From Thiobacillus sp. UBA6918 (GTDB lineage: Bacteria; Pseudomonadota; Gammaproteobacteria; Burkholderiales; Thiobacillaceae): a DNA stretch of 8,541 nucleotides. Below, piece after piece: positions 1 through 5,941 of the stretch. Under the pieces are notes generated by a model. The model worked only from the letters and a program-made list of their open reading frames with translations. It did no database searches and was not told where the DNA came from. The translations under genes and the position numbers were made by a program. Numbering within the stretch: position 1 is the stretch's first letter; every line of letters starts with the position of its first letter. The stretch is taken from positions 1 to 8,541 of the forward strand of contig DKAU01000118.1 of the NCBI GenBank assembly GCA_002450925.1, given 5' to 3'.

Positions 1-357
1 AATGCACACCAGCGCATCGGCGCAATGCGCATTCACCATGTATTCCACGCTGTCAGCAATGAGGTCGCGGCTGGGCAGGCTGTACAGCATGCCGCCGTGG
101 CCCATGGCGATGCCGTCATCCACCGCAATGGTGTTGAACTCCTTGGCTACACCTCCAAAGGCTTCGATCTCACGCGCCACCAGCTGCCCCAAATCCTTCA
201 GATGAACATGGCCCGGCACAAACTGGGTAAACGAGTTGGCAATGGCGATGATGGGCTTGTCAAAGTCGGCATCTTTCATGCCGGTTGCGCGCCACAAAGC
301 GCGGGCGCCGGCCATGTTGCGGCCGTGGGTGGTAGTGCGGGAACGGTATTCAGGCAT
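1..357 (-). CDS. ilvD: Dihydroxy-acid dehydratase, N-terminal part (runs off left edge)
   Basis: This is the first 119 codons of dihydroxy-acid dehydratase, the cytoplasmic Fe-S and Mg enzyme that converts 2,3-dihydroxy-isovalerate and dihydroxy-methylvalerate to the 2-keto acids in valine and isoleucine synthesis. The start MPEYRSRTTTHGRNMAGARA is typical of the family. The early IANSFTQFVPGH block (about residues 38-50), the VDDGIAMGHGGM block (79-90, with the Asp pair D80/D81 that helps bind metal) and SLPSRDLIADSVEYMVNAHC (93-112) are all recognisable. The window ends at ...ADALVCI, inside the cluster-binding CISNCDK region, so the second conserved cysteine and the rest of the roughly 560-620-residue enzyme lie outside. 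The ATG is at 357-355, and only a weak GGAT sits upstream as a ribosome site. The gene is divergent from lgt, with 60 bp between the two starts. Confidence 0.95.
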   Translation of the reverse strand, partial: MPEYRSRTTTHGRNMAGARALWRATGMKDADFDKPIIAIANSFTQFVPGHVHLKDLGQLVAREIEAFGGVAKEFNTIAVDDGIAMGHGGMLYSLPSRDLIADSVEYMVNAHCADALVCI

Positions 358-376
358 TTCAGTTATCCGGTAAAGC

Positions 377-382
377 TATAAT
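377..382 (+). promoter_or_regulatory. Candidate -10 box (TATAAT) for lgt
   Basis: A perfect TATAAT lies 35 bp before the lgt start in the 60-bp gap between divergent ilvD and lgt. It would place a transcription start near 389 and leave a leader of about 30 nt. No convincing -35 hexamer is seen 16-18 bp upstream, so this is a sequence-match call only. The same nine bases, GCTATAATC, occur before the tRNA gene at 1582-1590. No clear ilvD promoter could be picked on the opposite strand. Confidence 0.45.
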
Positions 383-417
383 CGACCTGATATTTTACCC
401 CCTCAGACCGCCTTAAC

Positions 418-1206
418 ATGCTTGTCCACCCACAGTTTGACCCTGTAGCCCTTTCGCTTGGCCCGCTCAAGGTGCATTGGTATGGCCTTATGTACCTGCT
501 GGCTTTTTTGCAGTTCTGGTGGTTTGGCAAAAAGCGGCTGGCCTCTAGGACGGAACTGGGGGTGACAGAACAGGGCCTGGACGATCTGCTGTTCTATGGT
601 GTGCTGGGTGTGGTGCTGGGCGGCCGGCTTGGGCAAGTGCTGTTCTACGATCCCGGGTATTACTTTTCCCACCCGATGGAAATTTTTGCTGTCTGGAAAG
701 GTGGCATGAGCTTTCATGGAGGCCTGCTTGGCGTGCTCGTAGCTGTTACTGTCTGGAGTCGCAAGCACCACGTCTCATGGCTTAATACCGTCGACTTTGG
801 CGTTCCCCTGGTTCCGCTGGGGCTGGCTTTCGGCCGCATCGGCAACTTTATCAACGGCGAACTGTGGGGCCGGGTGGCTGACCCAAATTTGCCCTGGGCC
901 ATGATCTTTCCTCAGGCTGGCGACAACCTTCCGCGTCACCCTTCACAGATTTATCAGGCGTTGGGTGAAGGACTTCTACTCTTCATCATCCTCTGGTTTT
1001 ATGCGCGCAAGCAACGGCCGTCTGGTGCGGTGTGGGGCGTATTCCTGATTGGCTATGGCGCCTTCCGGTTTGCGGCTGAATATTTCAGGGAGCCCGATAG
1101 CGGCATTTTTGGGCAGTCCTATCTCATCAGCATGGGGCAGTGGTTGTCGCTGCCCATGATCGCGGCTGGTATCGCAATGCTGGTTTGGGCATATCGAAAG
1201 AAATAA
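418..1206 (+). CDS. lgt: Prolipoprotein diacylglyceryl transferase
   Basis: This is Lgt, the inner-membrane enzyme that transfers a diacylglyceryl group from phosphatidylglycerol to the lipobox cysteine of prolipoproteins, the first step of lipoprotein maturation. The 262-residue length fits the family, although it is somewhat shorter than the E. coli protein. Residues known to matter in E. coli Lgt have clear counterparts: Y22 in HWYG (Y26), H100 in MSFHGG (H103), R140 and N143 in GRIGNFINGELWGR (R143, N146), G151 (G154), and R217/E221 in FRFAAEYFREPD (R239/E243). The signature RHPSQIYQALGEG is at 173-185. Several hydrophobic membrane segments are visible, for example about 22-36, 60-78, 101-113, 185-195, 205-215 and 242-258. 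The ATG at 418 opens directly on the conserved HPQFDPVAL start, with no strong Shine-Dalgarno before it. The stop TAA shares a base with the next ATG, so lgt and the VanZ-like gene are probably co-transcribed. Confidence 0.97.
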   Translation: MLVHPQFDPVALSLGPLKVHWYGLMYLLAFLQFWWFGKKRLASRTELGVTEQGLDDLLFYGVLGVVLGGRLGQVLFYDPGYYFSHPMEIFAVWKGGMSFHGGLLGVLVAVTVWSRKHHVSWLNTVDFGVPLVPLGLAFGRIGNFINGELWGRVADPNLPWAMIFPQAGDNLPRHPSQIYQALGEGLLLFIILWFYARKQRPSGAVWGVFLIGYGAFRFAAEYFREPDSGIFGQSYLISMGQWLSLPMIAAGIAMLVWAYRKK

Positions 1207-1580
1207 TGCGCCGCACATGGATCGCAGGTGGCTGGCTCATCATCGCCGCCATTGTTTTTCTCTCGCTTGCCACACAGGCCGTCGAAATCAACGTCAAGGA
1301 AGGCGACAAGATCGGCCACTTGCTGGCTTATGGCTTCCTCATGGCATGGTGGTCGCAGTTGTATGTTTCCAGGCCAACCCGGCTCCAGCTTGCGCTCTCC
1401 TTTGTTGCGCTGGGTGCAGCCATGGAACTTCTGCAGGGGCTTACCCCGGACCGATTTCCGGAATGGCTCGACCTGGCCGCCGACGCGGCTGGCGTATTGT
1501 TGGGCTGGCTGGTTTCGCCACCACGCATTCCCAACTTATTGAACAGGCTTGCCGACGCCGTATCCCCCAAACAACCCTAG
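1206..1580 (+). CDS. Small VanZ-family membrane protein
   Basis: This encodes a 124-residue integral membrane protein of the VanZ-like family. The family is named after the teicoplanin-resistance accessory protein VanZ, but most members have no known biochemical role, so resistance should not be inferred. The diagnostic blocks are DKIGHLLAYGFLMAWW (34-49), the MELLQ segment (73-77) and PEWLDLAADAAGVLLGW (85-101), which carries the conserved Asp residues. Hydrophobic segments lie near 6-22, 37-50, 60-76 and 92-103, consistent with three or four passes. The start was placed at the ATG at 1206-1208, which overlaps the lgt stop as TAATG. A longer frame opens upstream from 1140 but lies wholly inside the conserved lgt C-terminus. 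The overlap suggests translational coupling. The protein has no obvious signal peptide and a short basic tail ending SPKQP. Confidence 0.9.
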   Translation: MRRTWIAGGWLIIAAIVFLSLATQAVEINVKEGDKIGHLLAYGFLMAWWSQLYVSRPTRLQLALSFVALGAAMELLQGLTPDRFPEWLDLAADAAGVLLGWLVSPPRIPNLLNRLADAVSPKQP

Positions 1581-1583
1581 CGC

Positions 1584-1589
1584 TATAAT
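1584..1589 (+). promoter_or_regulatory. -10 box of the tRNA-Ala promoter
   Basis: A perfect TATAAT lies 12 bp before the mature tRNA 5' end and only 3 bp after the VanZ-like stop. Transcription would start near 1596, giving a 5' leader of about six nucleotides. The bases after the box (CCGGCCACACG) are GC-rich at the front, as in the discriminators of stable RNA promoters under stringent control. No good -35 hexamer is present at standard spacing. Confidence 0.55.
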
Positions 1590-1601
1590 CCGGCCACACG
1601 T

Positions 1602-1677
<76 letters not shown>

Positions 1678-1682
1678 GACAC

Positions 1683-1703
1683 AAAAAGCGCATGTTCTGC
1701 ACT
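1683..1703 (-). terminator. Rho-independent terminator of the minus-strand operon
   Basis: On the minus strand AGTGCA (1703-1698) can pair with TGCGCT (1692-1687), with one T-G wobble, around the loop GAACA. This six-pair hairpin is followed at once by a run of Ts (1687-1683, five in all, the first used in the stem). It starts inside the stop codon of the last operon gene and ends a few bases before the tRNA 3' end, so it would stop minus-strand transcripts from running antisense through the tRNA. The stem is short, so efficiency may be moderate. Confidence 0.5.
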
Positions 1704-2430
1704 ATTCGAGAGCAAACCGCTGCCGCTTCAGCACCAACGCCCCCCAACCCAACCCGGCAAGCATGGTCAAACCGCCAAGCAGGTGCACGAAAACACCCCA
1801 ACCCTGTGCATGCTGCAACTGTCCCAGCGTATCGAGCAGGTATATCCAGTCGTGTGGCCCGTCCTCTCCTGTATGGCCGCCCAGCAGCAGCATTTGCGGA
1901 TGAAGGGAGTCATAGATGTAAGCCGAAAGATCTACAAGACTCGCCCCAGTCCACCACAGGCATACAGCTGCGCCAAAGTTGTCGCGGTTTTTCAGAATGA
2001 ACGCAACGCCAATGCCGAAGGGCAGAGCAAGCTGCAAAAAACTGCCTCCAAGGATGGCAAGAAACTCTCCAAACGGGATGAACAGTACATGGCCTGCCTC
2101 GTGAATAGGCAGGACAATGTTGTGCATGAACGACTCATTGATCTCCGCCGTGCGGTAGTCGTAACCAAACAAGAACCAGCCCCACACCGCCGTCAGCAAC
2201 AACACTCCAATACGCCCGTAAAACGAGAAGCGATCCATTTTTTCACGCGGGGCGATCAACGCTTCAAGCAGGCCCTGTTGGTCAGACGGGTCTTCCTGAA
2301 TATCATTTTTTCTGACTGACTGCTGCCATTTGAAGAAATACAGCCCGCAGTTCGGGCAGCTTTCGGTGGCTGGAAGGGGTTGGGGAAATTTACTACCGCA
2401 CTTGGGACATTGACTGTATGTGTCCGTCAT
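1702..2430 (-). CDS. Zinc-ribbon membrane protein with HEAGH metalloprotease-like motif
   Basis: I do not recognise a named gene for this 242-residue protein. It opens with a small zinc ribbon: CPKC (C8, C11) and CPNC (C25, C28). A polar stretch (about 35-65) follows, then a hydrophobic region with likely membrane segments near 72-90, 122-146, 155-172 and 212-234. HEAGH at 110-114 matches the HExxH zinc motif and resembles the HExGH motif of site-2-type (M50) intramembrane proteases. D167 and D174 in SLVDLSAYIYD are possible third ligands. A distinctive GGHTGEDGPHDW segment (184-195) carries two more His residues. Peptidase activity is an inference, because the motif alone does not prove it. 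The ATG at 2430-2428 lies 12 bp after the EAL gene stop with no strong ribosome site, so it probably depends on upstream translation. It is the last gene of the operon and converges on the tRNA gene. Confidence 0.85.
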   Translation of the reverse strand: MTDTYSQCPKCGSKFPQPLPATESCPNCGLYFFKWQQSVRKNDIQEDPSDQQGLLEALIAPREKMDRFSFYGRIGVLLLTAVWGWFLFGYDYRTAEINESFMHNIVLPIHEAGHVLFIPFGEFLAILGGSFLQLALPFGIGVAFILKNRDNFGAAVCLWWTGASLVDLSAYIYDSLHPQMLLLGGHTGEDGPHDWIYLLDTLGQLQHAQGWGVFVHLLGGLTMLAGLGWGALVLKRQRFALE

Positions 2431-2442
2431 GAAAGCTGGCTG

Positions 2443-4764
2443 TTAGTTGGCGGCAACGGCCCAACGTTGCCGCTTGTCGAGCCAGATTTCAAGTTCTGAA
2501 GCAGGCATGGGCCGGGCAATCCAGTAACCCTGCACAAGGTCGGCGCCAACCTGTCTTAACCACACGAAGTCGGCCTCTGTTTCAACACCTTCGGCGACAA
2601 CCGTCAGCCCCAGCGCATGGCCAAGCGCAACCGTCGACCGCACGATAGCGGCGTCCTTGGGAGACTGGGCCAGTGAATGGATAAAGCTGCGGTCGATTTT
2701 AAGTTCATGGATTGGCAGTGCCTTCAGGTAGGCCAGAGAGGCCTGGCCAGCTCCATAGTCATCCACTGACAATCGCACGCCCAGCGCAGCAAGTTGCATG
2801 AGATGGTCGAGCGAAATCTCGGGGTCTTCCATCAGCGCGCTCTCTGTAATCTCAAGGCACAAACCGGGCGTCAGCTTTTGATCACTGGCAAGTGCGCGAA
2901 CCGTCTCGACGAGGCCAGCGCTCAACAGATCGTAGGTCGAAATGTTTACGCTGGGCAAAAGCTTCCGGCCTGACTCATGCCAGCGTGCGGCCTGATCGAC
3001 AACCTTTTCGAGAACCCAAGGTGTTATTTCACGAATGAAGCCGGTGTTCTCTGCAAATGGAATGAACTTGCAAGGCTGGATCAAACCACGTTCAGGATGC
3101 AGCCAGCGAATCACGGCCTCAACAGCAATGACTTCGCCACTATGCAAATCGAGTTTGGGCTGGTAATGCACGACAAATTCGTCACGCACCAATGCCTCAC
3201 GCATCTCGCCTATCAGCGACAAGTGTTCCGGTTCCGGCTGCTCTTCCACGGTAGCAGCCAGAGCAATGCCACTGCGGTGTTTTTTGGCTGCATACACGGC
3301 CAGCTCGGCGCGACGCAACAACGTGGAAGCGTTTACGCCATCCTGCGGAAAGAGTGCGATACCAACACTGGCGCTGATGTCCAGACGCTGGTCATCGATT
3401 TCAACTGGTTTTCGCAAGGCCTCAAGGATCGTTTCGGCAAACGCCCAGGCTGCGTTCTGGTCGTGCTCCGGCAGCAGGAACGCAAATTCGTCCTCCCCCA
3501 GCCGTGCCAGCAAACCGGACCCTCTCGAAATCGCATCCAAACGCTGGCCCACCACGATCAGCAGGTGATCACCTACGCCATGTCCCAAGGCGTTGTTGAT
3601 ATGGCGAAAACGGTCAAGGTCCACCAAGGCAATGGCAGCAGGATTTCCTTCGGAAAGTTCTTCCAGTGCCTGGAGAAAACGCGTGCGATTGAAAAGACCC
3701 GTCAACAAATCCTGGTAGGCCAACCGCAGAATTTTCTGTTCACGACTTGCAATGCCTTCGCTCATGCGAACAAAACTTGATGCCAGTTCACCGATCTCGT
3801 CTTGCGACCTCACCGCAAGCGCATCGGAATAATCTCCCGTCTCGATGCGTTTGGCCGCCAATGCAAGCCGATTGATGGGATGGGTAATGCGTCTGGCCAA
3901 CAGGAAACTGCCGACAATGAAAAAGAGCACACCGCCGGCAAGGATGCCCCAGAGCACAACCTGCATGGTCCGGAAAGGAGCCGCATCCTGATCGATCTGG
4001 CGTTGCAGGATCGCCAGTACATTTTTATCGAGGGGCTCAGCAACGCTCTGATAATGGCTGTCCGCCAGGGTCAACAATTCGGAATGGGAAGAATCAAGCC
4101 TTGCGGCAGCTTTGGGCAAATCTGCCGCCAACTCGCCGGAAAGGGAAGTGGCCAGTGTGTTTATCCCGCCCTTGTCTTTGCGTACGATGCTAACCTCCAC
4201 ACCACTGATGCTGGCAAACTCTCTTGCCCATGCATCATCCACACGAAAGCCCATGACAATCCAGGCCAGCCTGGCTGGAGCAAAAACCGGCACAACAACA
4301 ACCTGATATGCCTCGGAAGGCATTGCCGCAATGGTGCTGACAGGCACGGATTGTTCCGCATTGGAGAGCAGGTCGGGAAGAGGAAAAGGGTAGGGGCGCG
4401 CAGAAGGATTTTGTGTATCCGCCATGACGCGCCCATCGAGGCTGACAAGAAGCATCTTGCGAGCTCTTATGCGATTGCCGTGGTTGCGCAGGGCCGAGAG
4501 GATGGTGGGCTTGTCACCCGTGGCGATGGCTTCTCGAAAAGCGAAATCCGAGGCAAGAAGTTTCGCGGCTATTTCCAGTTGTGAATTGTTCTGGCTAAGA
4601 AGGATTTGAAAAGTCCGGGCGCCGGACTTGAGTTGCCGCTCGATCACGCCGTCGATGATCTGGTCACCGCTACGGTTTACCAAAACAAGCACCATTGCCA
4701 TGACCAGAACCAGCAGGCCGACGAACACGGCAACAATACGATTTCTTAGTGATCGGAAGCTCAA
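2443..4764 (-). CDS. Membrane HAMP-GGDEF(degenerate)-EAL protein, predicted c-di-GMP phosphodiesterase
   Basis: This 773-residue inner-membrane signalling protein has TM1 at about 10-30, a periplasmic region at 31-267 (the MLLVSLDGRVMADT stretch at 104-117 resembles Cache-type sensor folds), TM2 at about 268-290, HAMP at 291-343, GGDEF at about 345-505 and EAL at about 515-765. The GGDEF signature reads GEDEF (423-427), and the inhibitory-site RxxD is RGSG (414-417), so cyclase activity and product inhibition are doubtful. DLDRF (382-386) is kept, so GTP may still bind. The EAL side looks catalytically complete: E549 (motif EAV, not EAL), N607, E638, D668/D669, K689, E725 and Q745. It should hydrolyse c-di-GMP to pGpG. 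The start is TTG at 4764-4762, supported by AGAGAGG (4780-4774) nine bases upstream. No ATG precedes it in frame, and the next Met lies inside TM1. The cupredoxin-like gene ends 14 bp upstream. Confidence 0.93.
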   Translation of the reverse strand: MSFRSLRNRIVAVFVGLLVLVMAMVLVLVNRSGDQIIDGVIERQLKSGARTFQILLSQNNSQLEIAAKLLASDFAFREAIATGDKPTILSALRNHGNRIRARKMLLVSLDGRVMADTQNPSARPYPFPLPDLLSNAEQSVPVSTIAAMPSEAYQVVVVPVFAPARLAWIVMGFRVDDAWAREFASISGVEVSIVRKDKGGINTLATSLSGELAADLPKAAARLDSSHSELLTLADSHYQSVAEPLDKNVLAILQRQIDQDAAPFRTMQVVLWGILAGGVLFFIVGSFLLARRITHPINRLALAAKRIETGDYSDALAVRSQDEIGELASSFVRMSEGIASREQKILRLAYQDLLTGLFNRTRFLQALEELSEGNPAAIALVDLDRFRHINNALGHGVGDHLLIVVGQRLDAISRGSGLLARLGEDEFAFLLPEHDQNAAWAFAETILEALRKPVEIDDQRLDISASVGIALFPQDGVNASTLLRRAELAVYAAKKHRSGIALAATVEEQPEPEHLSLIGEMREALVRDEFVVHYQPKLDLHSGEVIAVEAVIRWLHPERGLIQPCKFIPFAENTGFIREITPWVLEKVVDQAARWHESGRKLLPSVNISTYDLLSAGLVETVRALASDQKLTPGLCLEITESALMEDPEISLDHLMQLAALGVRLSVDDYGAGQASLAYLKALPIHELKIDRSFIHSLAQSPKDAAIVRSTVALGHALGLTVVAEGVETEADFVWLRQVGADLVQGYWIARPMPASELEIWLDKRQRWAVAAN

Positions 4765-4773
4765 CTTGATTCG

Positions 4774-4780
4774 CCTCTCT
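4774..4780 (-). promoter_or_regulatory. Ribosome binding site AGAGAGG fixing a TTG start
   Basis: The purine-rich AGAGAGG lies nine bases before the TTG at 4764-4762 and overlaps the TAG stop (4781-4779) of the preceding gene by two bases. It is the best Shine-Dalgarno-like site in the operon and decides the TTG start of the GGDEF-EAL protein. Its overlap with the upstream stop suggests that terminating ribosomes can feed the next gene. Confidence 0.6.
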
Positions 4781-5411
4781 AGTATCCGGACCCCTCCAGG
4801 GGAGGCTTGTTGTGTGCCGGCCTTGGGGGAACCGTGGCCTTCAATGTCAGGCGCACGTTTTCATTGCCCATCCTGAGTTCCCTCGTAGGTAATTCATCCA
4901 TCAGGCGCGGGTGCCAATATCTTAGCCGGTAAACGCCTTCTGGTATGTTGTCCAGATGCGCCCTGCCGTCCTGGCCGGTTTTCCCAAAGTAGGGCGTATC
5001 CACCACCAGCACATAGGCTTCCATCCAGTCATGGATGTTGCAGCCCAGCGCGACCACACCGGGTTTGTCGAACACAACAGGTTTCGCGGGCTTGCCGGCA
5101 TAAAGCTTGATTTCAAACATCTTCGGCTGCGAAAAGGAATAGACATGATGCTTGAACGGATCCCGATTGGGAAACTCAATGGCAGTACCCGTCTGAATGA
5201 TGGTGAGATAGGGATTGAACTCCCGGTCACGCTGAATGATTGCGGATTTGGTCTTTTTTGTCGGGGAGGGCGCCGCAGCCTCCAGAACAACGGCAAAATC
5301 CTCGATTGGCTTCCCTTCTGGTGTGGCTGCCACAACCTCCAGCGAGCCTGCAGTTGCACAAGCCGAACAAGCGAGCAACAGGGGTAGCCACGCCTTAGGG
5401 GCAAGGATCAT
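4779..5411 (-). CDS. Secreted cupredoxin-like (methylamine utilization protein-like) copper protein
   Basis: This 210-residue exported protein resembles those often annotated as 'methylamine utilization protein', a name that says little about function. Residues 1-21 form a signal peptide ending in an A-T-A cleavage motif (19-21). A poor lipobox-like LLAC precedes C15, but signal peptidase I processing looks more likely. The central domain is cupredoxin-like: FPNRDPFKHHVYSF (80-93) supplies H88, and GCNIHDWM (123-130) supplies C124, H127 and M130. Together they make a full candidate type-1 copper ligand set in the usual order His, Cys, His, Met. The C-terminal part, from about 143 (GKTGQDGRAHLDNIPEGVYRLRYWHP), looks like a small carboxypeptidase-regulatory or CnaB-type beta domain. 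The protein should act in the periplasm. Its ATG overlaps the previous gene's TGA as ATGA, so the two are probably translationally coupled. No methylamine dehydrogenase gene is seen in the window. Confidence 0.85.
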   Translation of the reverse strand: MILAPKAWLPLLLACSACATAGSLEVVAATPEGKPIEDFAVVLEAAAPSPTKKTKSAIIQRDREFNPYLTIIQTGTAIEFPNRDPFKHHVYSFSQPKMFEIKLYAGKPAKPVVFDKPGVVALGCNIHDWMEAYVLVVDTPYFGKTGQDGRAHLDNIPEGVYRLRYWHPRLMDELPTRELRMGNENVRLTLKATVPPRPAHNKPPLEGSGY

Positions 5412-5827
5412 CGCTTGGCTTCACCACCAACTTCGTTTTGCCAGATTTCTGCGGTCAGCACGCCGTCACGATAAACAAAAATGTGCCAGACATTGACCTT
5501 TCTTTTGCCCACGTACTCAACCTGGGCCTCGATGGATACGCCTTGGGGGCTGGAATAGGTTTCCAGTTCGCCCGTTTTTACGGGGCGCAGATTGTCCTTG
5601 AAAAAATCTGCCCACATTTCTCGAATGGCCTTTTTACTCCGATACTGACCATCATGAGGGCCGCCCACCCATTCGAAAAACGGGTTTTCGGGGTAGTCCT
5701 GCATAACCGCTTCAAGATCGCCCTTGGCAATGGCCTCAAGATGTGCCCTTGCCTTTGCCTCATCAAGCTTTCCGGCCATGACCGGGAAAGAGAGAACAAG
5801 GTACCCCAGAAACAGCAACCGCTTCAT
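5408..5827 (-). CDS. Exported SnoaL/NTF2-like protein
   Basis: This 139-residue protein is the first gene of the operon. Residues 1-18 (MKRLLFLGYLVLSFPVMA) are a clear signal peptide with likely cleavage before GK. The mature part has the NTF2/SnoaL pattern: an N-terminal helix with a DLEAVMQDY segment (37-45), a middle SKKAIREMWADFF helix (64-76), then strands such as VSIEAQVEYVG (97-107), KVNVWHIFVYRDG (110-122) and VLTAEIWQ (123-130). The fold is a cone-shaped pocket used by both enzymes and ligand-binding proteins, so no reaction is assigned. The ATG at 5827-5825 was chosen because it gives the signal peptide and has GGGGT upstream. An in-frame TTG at 5884 would add 19 non-signal residues and coincides with the candidate -35 box. 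The stop overlaps the next start (ATGA). Confidence 0.85.
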   Translation of the reverse strand: MKRLLFLGYLVLSFPVMAGKLDEAKARAHLEAIAKGDLEAVMQDYPENPFFEWVGGPHDGQYRSKKAIREMWADFFKDNLRPVKTGELETYSSPQGVSIEAQVEYVGKRKVNVWHIFVYRDGVLTAEIWQNEVGGEAKR

Positions 5828-5856
5828 TTTATTGACCCCGCTAAACTGTTTTATAG

Positions 5857-5884
5857 ATAGTAAAGTCTTTTTAAGACTAGACAA
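5857..5884 (-). promoter_or_regulatory. Candidate promoter of the four-gene operon
   Basis: On the minus strand TTGTCT (5884-5879, 4 of 6 to the -35 consensus) and TACTAT (5862-5857, 4 of 6 to the -10 consensus) are 16 bp apart. Transcription would start near 5850, about 20-25 nt before the ATG at 5827. TATAAA at 5855-5850 is another possible -10 but sits too far from this -35. This is a pattern match without experimental support. Confidence 0.4.
5864..5878. promoter_or_regulatory. Perfect 15-bp palindrome, candidate operator
   Basis: The minus strand reads AGTCTTAAAAAGACT, with perfect six-base arms around AAA. It fills all but one base of the 16-bp spacer between the candidate -35 and -10 boxes of the operon. 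That is a classic position for a dimeric repressor, or for a MerR-type activator that distorts the spacer, although MerR sites usually have 19-20 bp spacers. The regulator is unknown and none is encoded in the window. Confidence 0.4.
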
Positions 5885-5895
5885 ACCTAATTATG

Positions 5896-5909
5896 GGTTC
5901 GTCTGAACC
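5896..5909. repeat. Short inverted repeat GGTTC-GTCT-GAACC
   Basis: Five-base perfect arms surround a 4-nt spacer just upstream of the candidate operon promoter, centred about 21 bp from its -35 box. It could be a second regulator site or have no function. There is no T-run on either side, so it is not a terminator. Confidence 0.3.
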
Positions 5910-5941
5910 GCATGGACATCCTTACTCTGTACTAGTTTACC

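Noticed and set aside
2977..4584. Plus-strand open frames of 260-267 codons at 2977-3780 and 3802-4584
   Set aside because: They are antisense to the GGDEF-EAL gene, whose domains are unmistakable. Their translations show no domain or signal and have no ribosome sites.
5365..5379. Lipobox in the cupredoxin-like protein (LLAC before C15)
   Set aside because: Leu at the -2 position is a poor match, and a better A-T-A signal peptidase I site follows at residues 19-21. A lipoprotein form cannot be excluded.
4922..5404. Minus-strand open frame of 160 codons in another frame
   Set aside because: It overlaps the cupredoxin-like gene in a shifted frame. Only the frame at 4779-5411 gives a signal peptide and copper motifs.
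5828..5884. Longer N-terminus of the SnoaL-like gene starting at TTG 5884
   Set aside because: The extra 19 residues would bury the signal peptide, and the TTG is part of the candidate -35 box. The ATG at 5827 is better.
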